Shown here: piece by piece, positions 21,005 to 31,540 of the stretch | Position numbering within the stretch: position 1 is the first letter of the stretch | Layout of the letters: each line of letters starts with the position of its first letter | NCBI GenBank assembly: GCA_963513935.1 | Contig: OY740772.1 | Coordinates: forward strand, 99,157,340-99,221,339 | DNA length: 64,000 nt | Direction of reading: 5' to 3' | Source: Aphrophora alni | Taxonomy: Eukaryota; Arthropoda; Insecta; Hemiptera; Aphrophoridae | The notes under the pieces: generated by a model | Databases searched by the model: none | The model's input: only the letters and a program-made list of their open reading frames with translations | Told to the model about the DNA's origin: nothing | Made by a program: the position numbers and the translations under genes

Positions 21005-21410
21005 TACTATACGTTGACGCCAACATTATACTTACCCAGCCCTATCATACAAACAGTTCCTCTAAATGTAATGCCCAAATAGTCTGTTGGAGTAATTTTA
21101 TCAATAGATCAAGTATTAATCTCACTCAGTAGTGTTAAGTCGGTTTATAACGGTTTTCTGAACCTCGTAATTGTGTATAACGCTGCTTTCTTAACGTTGG
21201 CTAGGTTCTAACGAGTCTCGTACATGTGTATATAACCTCTCGGCCTTGGCCTGCCTCGTAATTATAATATAATCACATTTTATTGAGATGTCAAGTTACG
21301 AAATATTTGACAATAACTTCGCTATTTGTCATCGTAGAAAGATGGGGTTGATACCATTACATTCAGAATTGAAATATGCAATTTTTTTTTTATCGAATTT
21401 CAATTTTCGT
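21005..21410 (+). repeat. Family C partial copy
   Basis: ACGCCAACATTATACTTACC, TCCTCTAAATGTAATGCCCA, TCTGAACCTCGTAATTGTGT and TATTTGACAATAACTTCGCT in order. Confidence 0.75.
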
Positions 21411-21750
21411 TGTAGCTAAATATATCTAAAATTGTGTGAGCTTTATTAGCTGTTTTATAGCTTTTTTAGCTATAAATTTTATGATGTTTAATAATGTATT
21501 ATAGAAATTATACTGAAATACTTTTTTTTTTTTTTTTTTTTAAGAAAAGGTTTCTTGTGGTAAAGTTAGACAGTTCAAATTTCATTTTATATTCTATTTA
21601 TATATATTTATACCAGTACTTGTTTATTTGAGAGTGTGCACTATATTATTTGTTGAGAGTACATCTGCCCGTTTCTAGGAACCGTGGAGAACTGTTTTCA
21701 AAGGCCGCCATCTTAAAGCTAACCTTATATATAGTATGTAATACTAGCAG
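21411..21750. other. AT-rich gap with a poly-T run
   Basis: Poly-T of about 19 bases at 21523-21541; nothing else supported. Confidence 0.5.
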
Positions 21751-22056
21751 ATCTATTTTGTATTTACCTTAATTGGTCTCTCTGAAATAATCCTTACTGG
21801 AATGTTATTTAGCTACGTCCGTTTCGTCTGCAAAGAGACATCATCAGGTTACATATAGGATGTATAAGTACCTAAAACCTACATTGATTATGACTAAAGT
21901 GGCAAACTGGGTGGATTTTAATTGTTCGTGTAGTTTTATAATTGTGACAAGTGTGAAGCCTGATGATGTCTCTTTGCAGACAAAACGGACGTAACTAAAT
22001 AACATTCCAGTAAGGATTATTTTAGACAGACGAATTAAGGTAAATGCAAAGCAGAT
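21751..22056. mobile_element. Inverted-repeat element, 98-bp arms, hammerhead-like motif in each arm
   Basis: Arms 21751-21848 and 21959-22056 are inverted copies around a 110-bp spacer. Each arm carries CTGATGA, T, GTCT/AGAC around CTTTGC, then GAAA (left arm, minus strand) or AAAA (right arm, plus strand), followed by ACG-GA-CGT and A. The left-arm version (21814-21847, minus) keeps every core residue of CUGANGA...GAAA apart from the extra nucleotide before stem II. The outer ends read TTTACCTTAATTGG, resembling the TTACCTTAGAGG ends of the 15676 palindrome. Flanked on the right by family C. Confidence 0.8.
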
Positions 22057-22445
22057 TCTCTAAATGTAATGCCTAGAAGTTTGTTTCTTTAAATCGTATT
22101 GCTAGATCAAATGTGTAGAGCAAGTTATTTAAAACACTTGTTACGCAGATTTTCTGAACCTTGGATTTCGTAAAATTTTTTTGTGACGTCTGGGTTCCAA
22201 ATTACATTTTTGACGATCCATTCGCTATTTTGTGTAGAGGTGTTGTGGTACCAAATTTGTATTTAATTTAGTATGTTAAATAACACAGGAAGTATGAACA
22301 ACACTGTTTAAAATGGCCGCCATTTTGACTCTTTTAATACTTATTATCTGAGTTTTTTTATCTTATATTTTGTGGCCGCTACTATCGTGTTTACGTACAG
22401 ACGACAACGTATGGACGTCATGTTGAGGGTATGAAATGTGAAGAA
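22057..22445 (+). repeat. Family C partial copy
   Basis: TCTAAATGTAATGCCTAGAA, CGTATTGCTAGATCAAATG, CAAATTACATTTTTGACGAT and TTTAAAATGGCCGCCATTTT in order. It joins directly to the inverted-repeat element on its left. Confidence 0.75.
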
Positions 22446-23187
22446 CAGTAAATAAAGGGTGTGGTAGTTTATTTTTACGATTACCAAACTTATTTATACT
22501 TCGTATACTATGTTCGGCTTAGTTGCAAGGAACCTTATTTTATAAGGCATTAGACCATAACCTGCGTAACAACCATTTAAACATGGAGACGAAATGCGAA
22601 ATAGTCCAGTTGAAAACAACAGTTCGCTTTTGTTCCGTTAATTATATCAATTGGACACAACTTTATTAAGTATTTTTAGATTTAAATCCGAGCGTATTGC
22701 GTCTTGATGCAGTAGTGCGTGCCCCAGATGCCTTCCTAAAGGTGAACACTCCGGCCAGATACCTCTGTGACGAACGCATTCATTCAACGCTCCAATGATT
22801 AATGGGGTTTTTGAACTTTGGCATATGTTGGATCTGAATTTAGTTTTGTTATCTCATAGAACATCAGCTGGTACAATGGGTGGACATTTAACTTAAGCCT
22901 ATTTTAGATAAATTATGCATTGGACGTCTCAGGTTGTCCCTCATTTTAGACTAAAGTATTGAAGAAATCTCGGAAATAAAACTTTTTCCCCGAAAGGACT
23001 CGTATATCAAAACCAGCATCAGGTTGAATATTTTCTATTGTCATCCCACAAAAGAAACCTAAAAGTCACTTCATGCTTTATTCATTTATTTTTATTATAT
23101 TAATTTACAGTAGAATAACAACACGTAGGTTTTTGTGTTCTATAAAATAAATGTTTCTCATCTGCGTATCACTATGTCTTGATACTC
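22446..23187. other. Non-coding gap
   Basis: 22690-22800 is somewhat GC-richer than its surroundings but shows no open frame that I recognise. Confidence 0.45.
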
Positions 23188-23405
23188 TCAGGAGCTCATC
23201 TAGTAAGAACAGATGTGACGACACCTAGGAATCCTTTTCACGTACTCTTTAAATTGCATTCCTTTCTTATCAGGTCCTTCTTGGTAAACTTTTGTTCTTT
23301 TAGAGTATCGAGGATTAGATGGTTTAGATTTTATGTTCTTTTTATTAATAAAGCTATGATGACCGAAAGGTTTTTTCTCTTTAAGCAAAAAACCACATGT
23401 TTTAT
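23188..23405 (-). repeat. R1 dispersed repeat
   Basis: CTCAGGAGCTCATCTAGTAA, CCTTTCTTATCAGGTCCTTC and AAAGCTATGATGACCGAAAG, with TTTTTTCTCTTTAAGCAAAA at the end: full reverse copy. Confidence 0.8.
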
Positions 23406-24625
23406 TACATAAATTAGCATTGCTATCAAACTCGGTAAATTCATCTTCAATTAAAATGCCGAGGTTGATCGATAGTTTTTGTTTCTTCCACATGCACAGA
23501 ACAACAGTTTCAAAGTGAGCTTAATTTTATTAAAACGCCGAGGATTATTTCCAAATTCATTAATCAACCGTTCTCAAAATTACAGCCTCCTGTCCGACTC
23601 ATCTTCAACACTTCAAACTATCTGTGTATGGATGTTCTTGAGATAATTTGTTCGCCGATTATCTTCTGATTGATTTTTGTTAACTCTACCACATGGCCGC
23701 TATTTTTACATTTTAAATTCGATATTTATTCATGGGTATATGAGCATACTATACCTATTTAATCCCAAATTTCGGTGTCGCGAAAGAAAGGCCCCGTGTA
23801 ATAAGCGGTCACTTGAGATCAACAAAGAGTGAATACTCTGTTGCTCAGTGGATGATGGGGGGGGGGAGGTCAGTAATATCGAAAAACCCTTTCGGCAGTA
23901 TAGTTCCTATATAGTTAATATCTGTGTAGTTTTGTCAAGTCCGTTATTTTTACTTATACATATTTATTTGTGTAAGAACACACTGGATAAACGATAAAAA
24001 ACATTTTATCGTTTAAAAATCACCTAGAATATAGCTTAGATTAAGTGGTTAACACATCTTTGAGAGAGCACAACAAAAGTTAACAGCGGCTAGATCATTA
24101 AACTGGCTCGATCCTCACACATCGAAAGTTCAAATAGGTGTGATGACAAATTGATGGAGTTATAGTTTTTAAAACCAATGACTACCTGGCGAAACCCTCT
24201 CTCACGCACGCACACTCACAGACAAGCTGCCTCCTTAGTATCTTACCCACTGCAAACTCTTTTAATACAAAGAAAAATTTATTAAAGCTTTTTAATTGCT
24301 AAGAATTTACTAAATGTGAATGTTTATAAAAAATTGATTGAAAACGACTCCAAACAAGGCATTGTTAAAACATAAGGGAGATATGTGAATAAAAGAAAAG
24401 TAGTGAAGAAACAATGTTGAAATAATATATTTGTCATACGCCTGATAAACCCGTATTGAATATTACACAAACGACGAAAATGTAATCTAACATGTACTAA
24501 CTTAAAATATACATATACGTAAAACATAATTATATACAAACATTGCAAAAATAGCAAAACACTCGGTTTCCTTTTTTGTACTGAAACCTCGAAGGATTCA
24601 GTCTATGCAGTATCAGGAAGAAAAC
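23406..24625. other. Non-coding gap with a family C fragment
   Basis: 23690-23800 resembles the 3' part of family C (ACATGGCCGCTATTTTTACA, GTATATGAGCATACTATACC). A run of nine or ten G lies near 23860. No supported gene. Confidence 0.5.
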
Positions 24626-24639
24626 AACATTATGACCTA

Positions 24640-24832
24640 GATGGAAAAAACAACTCGAACACAAGATCTCACAAAAAATACGTTTATTTAATCAACGACA
24701 AAGTCGCCATCCTCAGTGATACATGAGCTACTATAACAAAATTATAACTAGTTATAATTTTTGTAAAATATGTTCCAGTTCTTTTTTTTTATCTAATATT
24801 ATCTCACAAGTCAAGCTCAATATTTTTTTTAT
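24640..24832 (-). mobile_element. 193-bp retroposed element with 14-bp target duplication
   Basis: Flanked by AACATTATGACCTA at 24626-24639 and 24833-24846. Read on the minus strand it starts with an A-rich segment and AGCTTGACTTGTGAGAT. It then has the short palindrome AATTATAACTAGTTATAATT, the phrase GTAGCTCATGTATCACTGAG and a decayed hammerhead-like core (CTGAGGA, T, GGCGAC/GTCGTT around TTT, then GATTAA in place of GAAAC). The order inverted repeat - GTAGCTC - TGTATCACT - core is the same as in 19459-19610. Two related inserts with 13- and 14-bp duplications make retroposition the best explanation. Confidence 0.75.
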
Positions 24833-24849
24833 AACATTATGACCTATTA

Positions 24850-25840
24850 GCATTATCCTACACTAACAGTGTTACTTTTCAAAGTTGTTATACACAAAAT
24901 TTATACGTTTTCAGAGAATAATATCAAAAGTATCAATCGGTGCCAGGAAATTCATGAAAATTAAACTTATCCTCAAGTGACGATATTTTTGAAAAACAGT
25001 AAATTATTTGTTCCGAGGCAAATGAGAGAGAAAAAAGTTTCAAGAGTGAGTTTTTACTTGGTAGCCTAACCTAACCTAACCTAACCTATAGTGTGTACAA
25101 ATTTTGAACTCAAAGTGTTATCACCCAATCAGAAATGTCAGTTAATACTGCAGACATATCCGATCAGTTATTACGCACATAAATTTAATCGTATTTATTT
25201 CGTGTTTTTTGTTGTTAATGAAATACAAACCAATGAAGTCCAAATTATGCCTCAGGGTTCATTACAATTGTTAATTCTCTCTGTAATGTAAATGATGCTT
25301 TGGTAACACGGACATTATTTCCTAGGCCTACTTTAACCTTATGATTATTTATATTACAATAATTATTCCATTTTACTTCAAGTTTAAATTATTTTAAATT
25401 ATAATCTCTGTCACGGCATTTGCTAAAAACGTAACAGCAATTAATATTTTATTTGTTTGTGTCATGCAATTTGTTTTTACAATTATTATAATAAATTATT
25501 CGCATTTATTTCTTTAAATATTTGGTCACGATTATACAATACAATTTAAATTATGAAATTATAATTTAATAGAAATGTTTATTGATGATTTAAACTATAT
25601 GAGTTTCTATTTTAAAATATTTTATATGCAAGTGATAAACTTTAACGTTTTTTCGTTACATTTTTGCATAATTTTATTAAATTGCTTTTAATTTGAAATT
25701 ATGACTTACCCAATAGTATACAAAGTTTAGGGAAGATTTGAAAAAAAAAAATCGAACTCTTTCCCCCCGATTACTTCACGTTTAATGACATCTGGAAACC
25801 GAAAAAATGATTTTCGATTTGCTGTCCGTCTGTCGTCATT
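24850..25840. other. Very AT-rich non-coding gap
   Basis: Has a CCTAA pentamer run at 25063-25087. No supported gene; a 66-codon open frame at 25091-25291 has no family pattern. Confidence 0.5.
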
Positions 25841-25849
25841 AGCATATCG

Positions 25850-26090
25850 TCTTTACGTAAGCATTTTTATAGGGGCCACAAAATTATGATACTAACCTAT
25901 ATAGGAGACATAATATGGAACCTTATTGGAATTCAGAAAAACTAATTAAAATGTCAAAATGGTAGCCTTTTTAAATAGTTTTTGGTCGTATCCTCGTATG
26001 TTGTTCAACTTATAACACATAAAATTCTATAATAATTTACAGTTTTTAATTCTGTATGTAGTTATACCAACTCCATCATTTTATACCAAC
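25850..26090 (-). repeat. Family C partial copy
   Basis: Complement of family C phrases: GTTCAACTTATAACACATAA, TATACCAACTCCATCATTTT and AAAATGGTAGCCTTTTTAAA. Confidence 0.6.
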
Positions 26091-26584
26091 CAGATACACG
26101 AAAGTGTATCATTAGAAAATAAGAAAAATCATTTTAAGCTTAGATTAACTAACCAGAACAACGAAAAAGGATTTCGATGCGAATTGTCACATTTAGTTTG
26201 GAAATGACATAAGAGTATTCAAATTACACCCAGACCTTTTCTTAAATGACATTACCTGTCATCTCCACTACACCTGCAGTTAACACAATAGGATGTCAGG
26301 CAACACCCACAAGTAGACAGGATGACCTTGTTATTGTTGTGTCAAGGTCAATTCAGGATAAGGAGATCCGTCTGGCATTGACTCGGGTCACGCTAACACG
26401 GCATAGCATAACCGCTCCACAGGAATCTTTGGATTTATGGCTTTAATCTAATCCCTGTATAATTTCCTTATCTCTCTGACCGGACTATTTTCGACATAAT
26501 GTAATTGTGATAAATTGAAAATTTCGTCTTGTTTTCGAAGGTCTTGTTCCTCCGTTATGTATTATTGCGTGATCTTGATTTGAA
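26091..26584. other. Non-coding gap with a GC-richer patch
   Basis: 26260-26440 is less AT-rich and holds a 66-codon + frame (26246-26446) rich in Thr, Ser and Arg. I find no family resemblance or splice context good enough to call it. Confidence 0.4.
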
Positions 26585-26850
26585 CAACTTCATGGGCGCA
26601 ATCATGATACTTTCCCAACCCATCATGTAGTTATAATACAAGCAGATCCAAAATGTAATACCCAAAAGTTGGTCTCTTAAGTCTTGTAGGAAATGTTAAA
26701 TAGTCTCTATAAGGTATATCAAGAGGTTTTACCCAGTAGGGTGAGTTTGTTTTAAACAGTTGTTACACGTGTTTTTTTTTAACTTCGTCATTCTGTATAC
26801 CACTACTTTATTGACACGTCAGTTGGGCACAAACAGGCGTTGTAATGTGT
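26585..26850 (+). repeat. Family C partial copy
   Basis: GGGCGCAATCATGATACTTT, AAGCAGATCCAAAATGTAAT, GAAATGTTAAATAGTCTCTA and TGTTTTAAACAGTTGTTACA in order. Confidence 0.7.
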
Positions 26851-27464
26851 TTATACTTAAAAGTCTCCACTTGCTTCTATCTTCTCGCAGGATTAGCAGA
26901 CATCGAAGATGTACATATTGAAATTGAAATTAGGAATTTCCAAAAGTTTCAGGATATAATCTGTATTGAGAAGGTATAGTTTTAGAAGTCTTACAAAACG
27001 GCTTAACCTATTATATCAGTAGAGCTATGCCTGCACTCGTTATGTCCGTGTCTATACTAATATCATAATTTAAATTCTGCTTTTAATACTTCGTATTTCT
27101 TGTAGTTACAAATTACATCTTAGATTTATTTTATTATCAGTAGAAATAATTTAACGTGAATCGTTTTATTGGCCCTTAAGAAAGGGTTTTTTTTTTTTAA
27201 AGTTGAACAATATGTACTGTATCCCTGAATGAATTTTCCTACAATCTAGTCCTGGATAAATTGCTTTCTTACATACGAAAACGTACATTTACACCATTTC
27301 AACTAAATACTTAAGCCTGGTTTCAAAAGGAAATGTATAAACAATTTGCTCGTAATAGTATTATGTTTAATTGTTAATGATGTTTATATTAGTATAGTAT
27401 TGTGCACTAATTATTTAAACACTGTTTTATATCATATATAATTGTTCATTTTGTTCTGTTCCAG
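26851..27464 (+). other. Putative intron upstream of the RBFOX-like exon
   Basis: AT-rich sequence ending in TTCATTTTGTTCTGTTCCAG. No additional exon is evident, and no upstream GCATG was found in the last 400 nt. Confidence 0.5.
27445..27464 (+). promoter_or_regulatory. Splice acceptor (polypyrimidine tract plus CAG)
   Basis: T/C-rich tract from about 27445 to 27460 runs into CCAG at 27461-27464. It is a well-formed 3' splice site immediately upstream of the composition shift that marks the exon. Confidence 0.75.
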
Positions 27465-27644
27465 CACATGGTGCAGTCAGGTATGGCTGCTCCGTACGCG
27501 GCGCAGTTCCCCCAAAATGGTGAAACAGCGGGTCCTCTCAAAGCAATCGAAGCTGGTAAAGAGCCTTCTGTCGTGCCTGGACCCCCTTTCTCACCACCTC
27601 CCGCTGTGCCACTTAACGGAATCGAACAACAAACTGTAAGCATA
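27465..27644 (+). CDS. Internal or first coding exon, RNA-binding Fox-1 (RBFOX/A2BP1)-like N-terminus
   Basis: A 180-nt exon (60 codons, phase 0 at both ends if the frame opened by ATG at 27468 is used) between a good acceptor and a GTAAGT donor. From the ATG it reads MVQSGMAAPYAAQFPQNGE, then a charged stretch, a proline-rich PGPPFSPPPAVPLNG segment (residues about 38-52) and QQTVSI at the end. Vertebrate RBFOX proteins begin with MAQPYASAQFAPPQNG and later have AQTVSG before the RRM. The shared PY-A-QF--QNG, the proline-rich middle and the QTVS end support an insect homologue. RBFOX proteins bind (U)GCAUG and control alternative splicing in nerve and muscle. This exon would precede the RRM and encodes no domain itself. 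Codon composition is much richer in G and C than the flanks. The ATG may be a true start or an internal Met. RRM exons are not in this window, so the gene assignment rests on one exon. Confidence 0.65.
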
Positions 27645-27650
27645 GTAAGT
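27635..27650 (+). promoter_or_regulatory. Tandem splice donors 9 nt apart
   Basis: ACT|GTAAGC (exon end 27635) and ATA|GTAAGT (exon end 27644) are both plausible 5' splice sites. The choice adds or removes exactly Val-Ser-Ile without changing phase. GTAAGT is the stronger consensus, and it retains the QTVS residues conserved in the family. Reading through both donors gives a stop at 27696. Confidence 0.6.
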
Positions 27651-29158
27651 ACTCTCCCTCTCTCTAACAATGATTCTGTTTGTCTTTCAGATGTTTAAAA
27701 AAAAAAAATCAATAAATGAAACACCAGTCTGCTCGTGTTGTAATGAAGCTCGACGTACCACGGTTACAGTTTAGATCAATATTTAATTCTAACCAACCCC
27801 GTGAAATATAACTCTTGCAAACTACCGGTTATGTAACGTGGGCCCTCCCGTCGTCTTATTACCCTATTGAAATTAAATTGCACAGAACAAAACCTTCTTA
27901 AATTCCTATTATGTTAAAATCAGGTATGTAAAGAAACTCGCAGGAAATTCAGTTGATTTTGTATTTACAATAGAATAATATAAACGCATGTCAACCACCG
28001 TTTATTTAACGAGGACCTTCCCACCGTCGTCTTAGATGGAACTAAATTGTGTCAAAAAACCTTGTGTCCTGAGTAGACTCAAACACACTACTGGATCAGA
28101 GAAGTGACGCATTAAATCACTGAGCTGTCGGAACGTTTAAGAATAGCTATTTTTTCCAAAATATTTAATCAGAAAGTTACAGAATGGTTAAATAACCGTA
28201 TAAAACTCAAGAATTTTTGTACTTCTAATAATTAGACTACAGTACCTTATTGTATACATCCAAATTCCACAAGCAGTAAAATAAAGTTAAATTTGCAGCT
28301 AACTATTTTATCCATGTTGCGAGAAATCGAGGCATTTCATGAGAAATAAAGATTTCTTTGGCATACTATTTTTTGACAAGTAATTATTTTTTTACATGAA
28401 ATATATAATTATTTTGTACATTATTAGGCCTAGTAGGTTACTTTATTTTGTTAATTATGAAGTTATCTCAAAGAGAACTCATGTACTTACGTATTCCAAA
28501 GAACATGTTAACAATATTTCAGTTTTTCTAAAATTTAATCTACACGCAACTTTTTTTCTAATTATCTTGGCCACCAAGTAATGATGTCATTCTCTACTTC
28601 ATCATAAACCTACAAAAGTCTAGAAACCTAAAATTATTATATATAATAGGACCTTTTTTACATTATTGTCTATTACCATGCTTAACTGTGAAAATATTCT
28701 TTAATTTTATGTTTTAAACACGTCCTCTAATTGACAACATGTCATTAATTTTGAACAAAAGGAAAACATAAAATGAAGGTCGATTATAAAAAATGAACGT
28801 CAAAAAACTGTTTTCAGTTGGATGCTGGGTAATGAGTAATATTAAGCACAAAACAAATTAAGGCCGACTATTCAAGCGGAAAATAATGGTATGAAATTAT
28901 TGTTAGGCCTATGTCAGTTTTTTTGAAATAATTAATTACTTAGTTGTGTCTAGTAAAGGCGCGGTCTCAGCTGGCTTTGTTTGTCGGACATCCGGTTCCC
29001 AAGGGAGGGGAGAGGGAAATAATTATAACTTTTATTGAGGTTAAACAAATAGTTCATAAAAATAATCAACTAGGGCATCATTAAATGACTGAATAGATGC
29101 AAGATTCTTAGTTAATATATAGTGTGTCCAGGAAGTCATTGAATGACTATTTTCAAAA
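27645..29158 (+). other. Putative intron downstream of the RBFOX-like exon
   Basis: A T-rich stretch follows the donor. A GCATG, the RBFOX binding pentamer, lies at 27986-27990. Two diverged direct repeats of about 75 bp are visible at 27829-27905 and 27999-28070 (both with CCGTCGTCTTA). The remainder is AT-rich with no supported gene. Confidence 0.5.
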
Positions 29159-29886
29159 GTATACAGGGTGTTACAAAAAGGTTGGGCTGGCTATGCATTT
29201 TCATATTCTATGTGTGATTCTAAGCTGAAAATGAAGAATACATTTTTTTTTTTTTCAATTTCCACTTTGTTTAGCAGCTAGACGTTATAGATAAGGTATC
29301 GAGTTCAAATTTGGAATAAACGTTTTGTATGTTACGATTTTCAAGTGTACTAAATACAAAGAATTTATTTTTATAATTTTCAAAATGGCGGCCGTTACAA
29401 ATTTTTAATGTGGAATATCTTGAAAACCGTTAACTTTACAAAATATGTACAAGAAACAAAATATTTTTTGTCGATAACTCGGTTATCCTTTGACCTACTG
29501 AAACTACAAAAAAGCATTGTGTCTGTTGTTAAAAAATAAAAATATTTTGTCTCTTGTACATTTTTTGTAAAGTTAACGGTTTTCAAGATATTCCACGTTC
29601 AAAATTTGTAACGGCCGCCGTTTTTAAAATTATAAAAATTAATTCTTTGTGCTTTGTACAATTATTGTTAATCGTAACATGTAAAATGCTTATTCCAAAT
29701 TTGAACTCGATATCTTATCTATTTCCAGAGTTACAGTGATTTTTTGTAAAAAAAACAAAATGGCGTCTAACTGCTAAACAAAATGGAAATTGAAAAAAAA
29801 AATGTATTCTTTATTTTCAGCTTAGAATCACACATAGAATATGAAAATGCATAGCCAGCCCAACCTTTTTGTAACACTCTGTATAC
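29159..29886. mobile_element. 728-bp fold-back element with TACAGGGTGTTAC ends
   Basis: Outer ends GTATACAGGGTGTTACAAAA (29159 onwards) and its complement ending at 29886. Arms of more than 300 bp each (29159-29470 and about 29540-29886) pair almost throughout, the right arm holding about 50 bp extra near 29725-29770. Inner arm segments include GAAAACCGTTAACTTTACAA and AAATGGCGGCCGTTAC with their complements. It has TA at both ends and no transposase. It resembles the other CAGGGTG-ended elements in this window (14472, 57536, 63078). Confidence 0.85.
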
Positions 29887-30342
29887 TGTACAATTAAACA
29901 AAGTATAATGTAGTGAAAACCCAAATTTATAACTTTTAGCCTGTAACCCACGAGAAAGTTCCAAAAAGTTTAAATTAAAAAATTTTAACCCATAAATAAA
30001 TTCAATAAGGCACTTTAAAATCGCTGTAGACCTTTATTAGAGGTCTGTTGTGGATAAACGGTAAGATCTACCAAAACCGGATTGCAACAGCAGTCACGGA
30101 TTTGGCGAGATCTACAAGTTTGTTTCTAGACTTTTTTCTCCATCGGATAGATCTAGATTTTTGATATTAGATCAATTTTGTAAATTATTTAATCTTTTGA
30201 CACATTTATAGTACACCTAGAATCATCAAATTTGGCACGTTTATGGCAGTTGGATGTGCCAGTACGCCTGCCGAATTTGATGATTTTAGATGTACTCTGT
30301 GTGAAATAAATAACGCGTGTAATTATTAAGTTTTGATCTATA
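29887..30342. other. Non-coding gap with a 27-bp inverted repeat
   Basis: GTACACCTAGAATCATCAAA (from 30211) pairs with TTTGATGATTTTAGATGTAC (ending 30295) as 27-bp arms around about 29 nt. It lies just upstream of the degraded reading frames that start at 30343. Confidence 0.65.
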
Positions 30343-31065
30343 ATGTCAGACCGCACTCTCCCTCTTCCCGGTTTGTCAAAACCCACTGGTGGTTTGGAGA
30401 GAAACCCCGGGGATTTGGGAGTAAATCCCCCCAACGACCGAAACGAGTATCAATATAAAACCAATATGAAAATCTTATTTTCCACCATTTCTGAACAGAC
30501 TGCTATATTTTCATCCCCGTTAGTTGATATGTACAGATTTTATACACACGAAAATCCATGTATTACGACTGTCTCAAATGAACTGGTTAAACTGTTTCAC
30601 TGGGAAAAATTTGTTAGATCCAAAATTGTTTTTCTCCAATTATTATAAGGGCATTTCTCAAAAATCGTTGTCGCAAAGCTTTATGGTTCCCAATAATATT
30701 TTTTATTTTTGCGATTACTATCAATCAAACTTCTTTGAATATTTGGAAAAGAGATGCTTTGTGAGAATTAGAGACGATTTACGCAAGTAACCTAGTTTTG
30801 TGGGACTTTTATGGTCTCAATCCACAAAACTTTTTATGAAGTTAAAAACGTTCGAAATTGTGCTCTAGAATTAGGTGTTCCTTAAAACAATAGTTCACAA
30901 GGTTTTGAACAAAACAAGCTCAGGTTTACATGCCATAAACCTCAGTTATTGAATACTTTTCAGCCAGGAGATAACCTTAAAAGATATGATTTTACTGTAG
31001 ACATTAATGGAATTGAAGTTGATATGAATTTTCTGAACCTAGTTATGTTTAAACGTTTATAAATA
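30343..31065 (+). pseudogene. Degraded multi-frame coding remnant, family unknown
   Basis: A run of coding-like text switches frame several times. Frame 1 spans 30343-30648 (101 codons, starting MSDRTLPLPGLSKPTGG). A second frame overlaps and continues to 30790 (ending EKRCFVRIRDDLRK). A third resumes near 30950-31062 (QPGDNLKRYDFTVDING, ending just after FKRL). A polyadenylation-like AATAAATATTTATTTTT follows the last stop. The amino-acid usage is that of a real protein broken by frameshifts. I cannot name it; a mobile-element or endogenous viral gene is possible. The 27-bp inverted repeat at 30211-30295 sits just upstream. Confidence 0.45.
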
Positions 31066-31069
31066 AATA

Positions 31070-31540
31070 TTTATTTTTAATTTTGTTTGTAACCATTAAA
31101 GACCGATAGGCCTACAATTTTCTTGCTTTTATATGACAGCTGTCATTAAACAAGAACAGAATGATCCCCTAGGTATTTCTTTCCATAATCTTGAACACGA
31201 GTACACCATTTTATTCCAAGTAGATAAAATAACGTCCTTATTAGTTTACTTCAATATCATTCAAAGGACGAATAAATGACGTTATCGATGATCACATGAA
31301 AGGACATTAAGGCAGAGGACTGTATGATATCACACAAGTTTAGTCATTAGCATCGCCATTACGGAGATTGTGTTTAAGGAAACGTTAAGGATAGAATCGT
31401 GACATCATAATGGTTTCCATGGCAACGTACACCTGTGACCTAACATTACGAACATGATTACAAATTACCTTTTAGCGAGACTTTTAATTTTTTTACATGT
31501 GAGTAGTACAGAGTTTGTGATAGGTCAAAAAAACGTATTT
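31070..31540. other. Non-coding gap
   Basis: No supported gene. GGTTTCCATGGCAACGTACA near 31411 is a small palindromic stretch. Confidence 0.45.

Noticed and set aside
27446..27670. 74-codon minus-strand open frame over the RBFOX-like exon
   Set aside because: Shadow of the GC-richer coding exon on the + strand; splice sites and protein similarity favour +.
27645..27690. Possible 46-nt intron from the GTAAGT donor to TTTGTCTTTCAG
   Set aside because: Too short for a typical insect intron, and the following sequence runs at once into a stop and a poly-A run.
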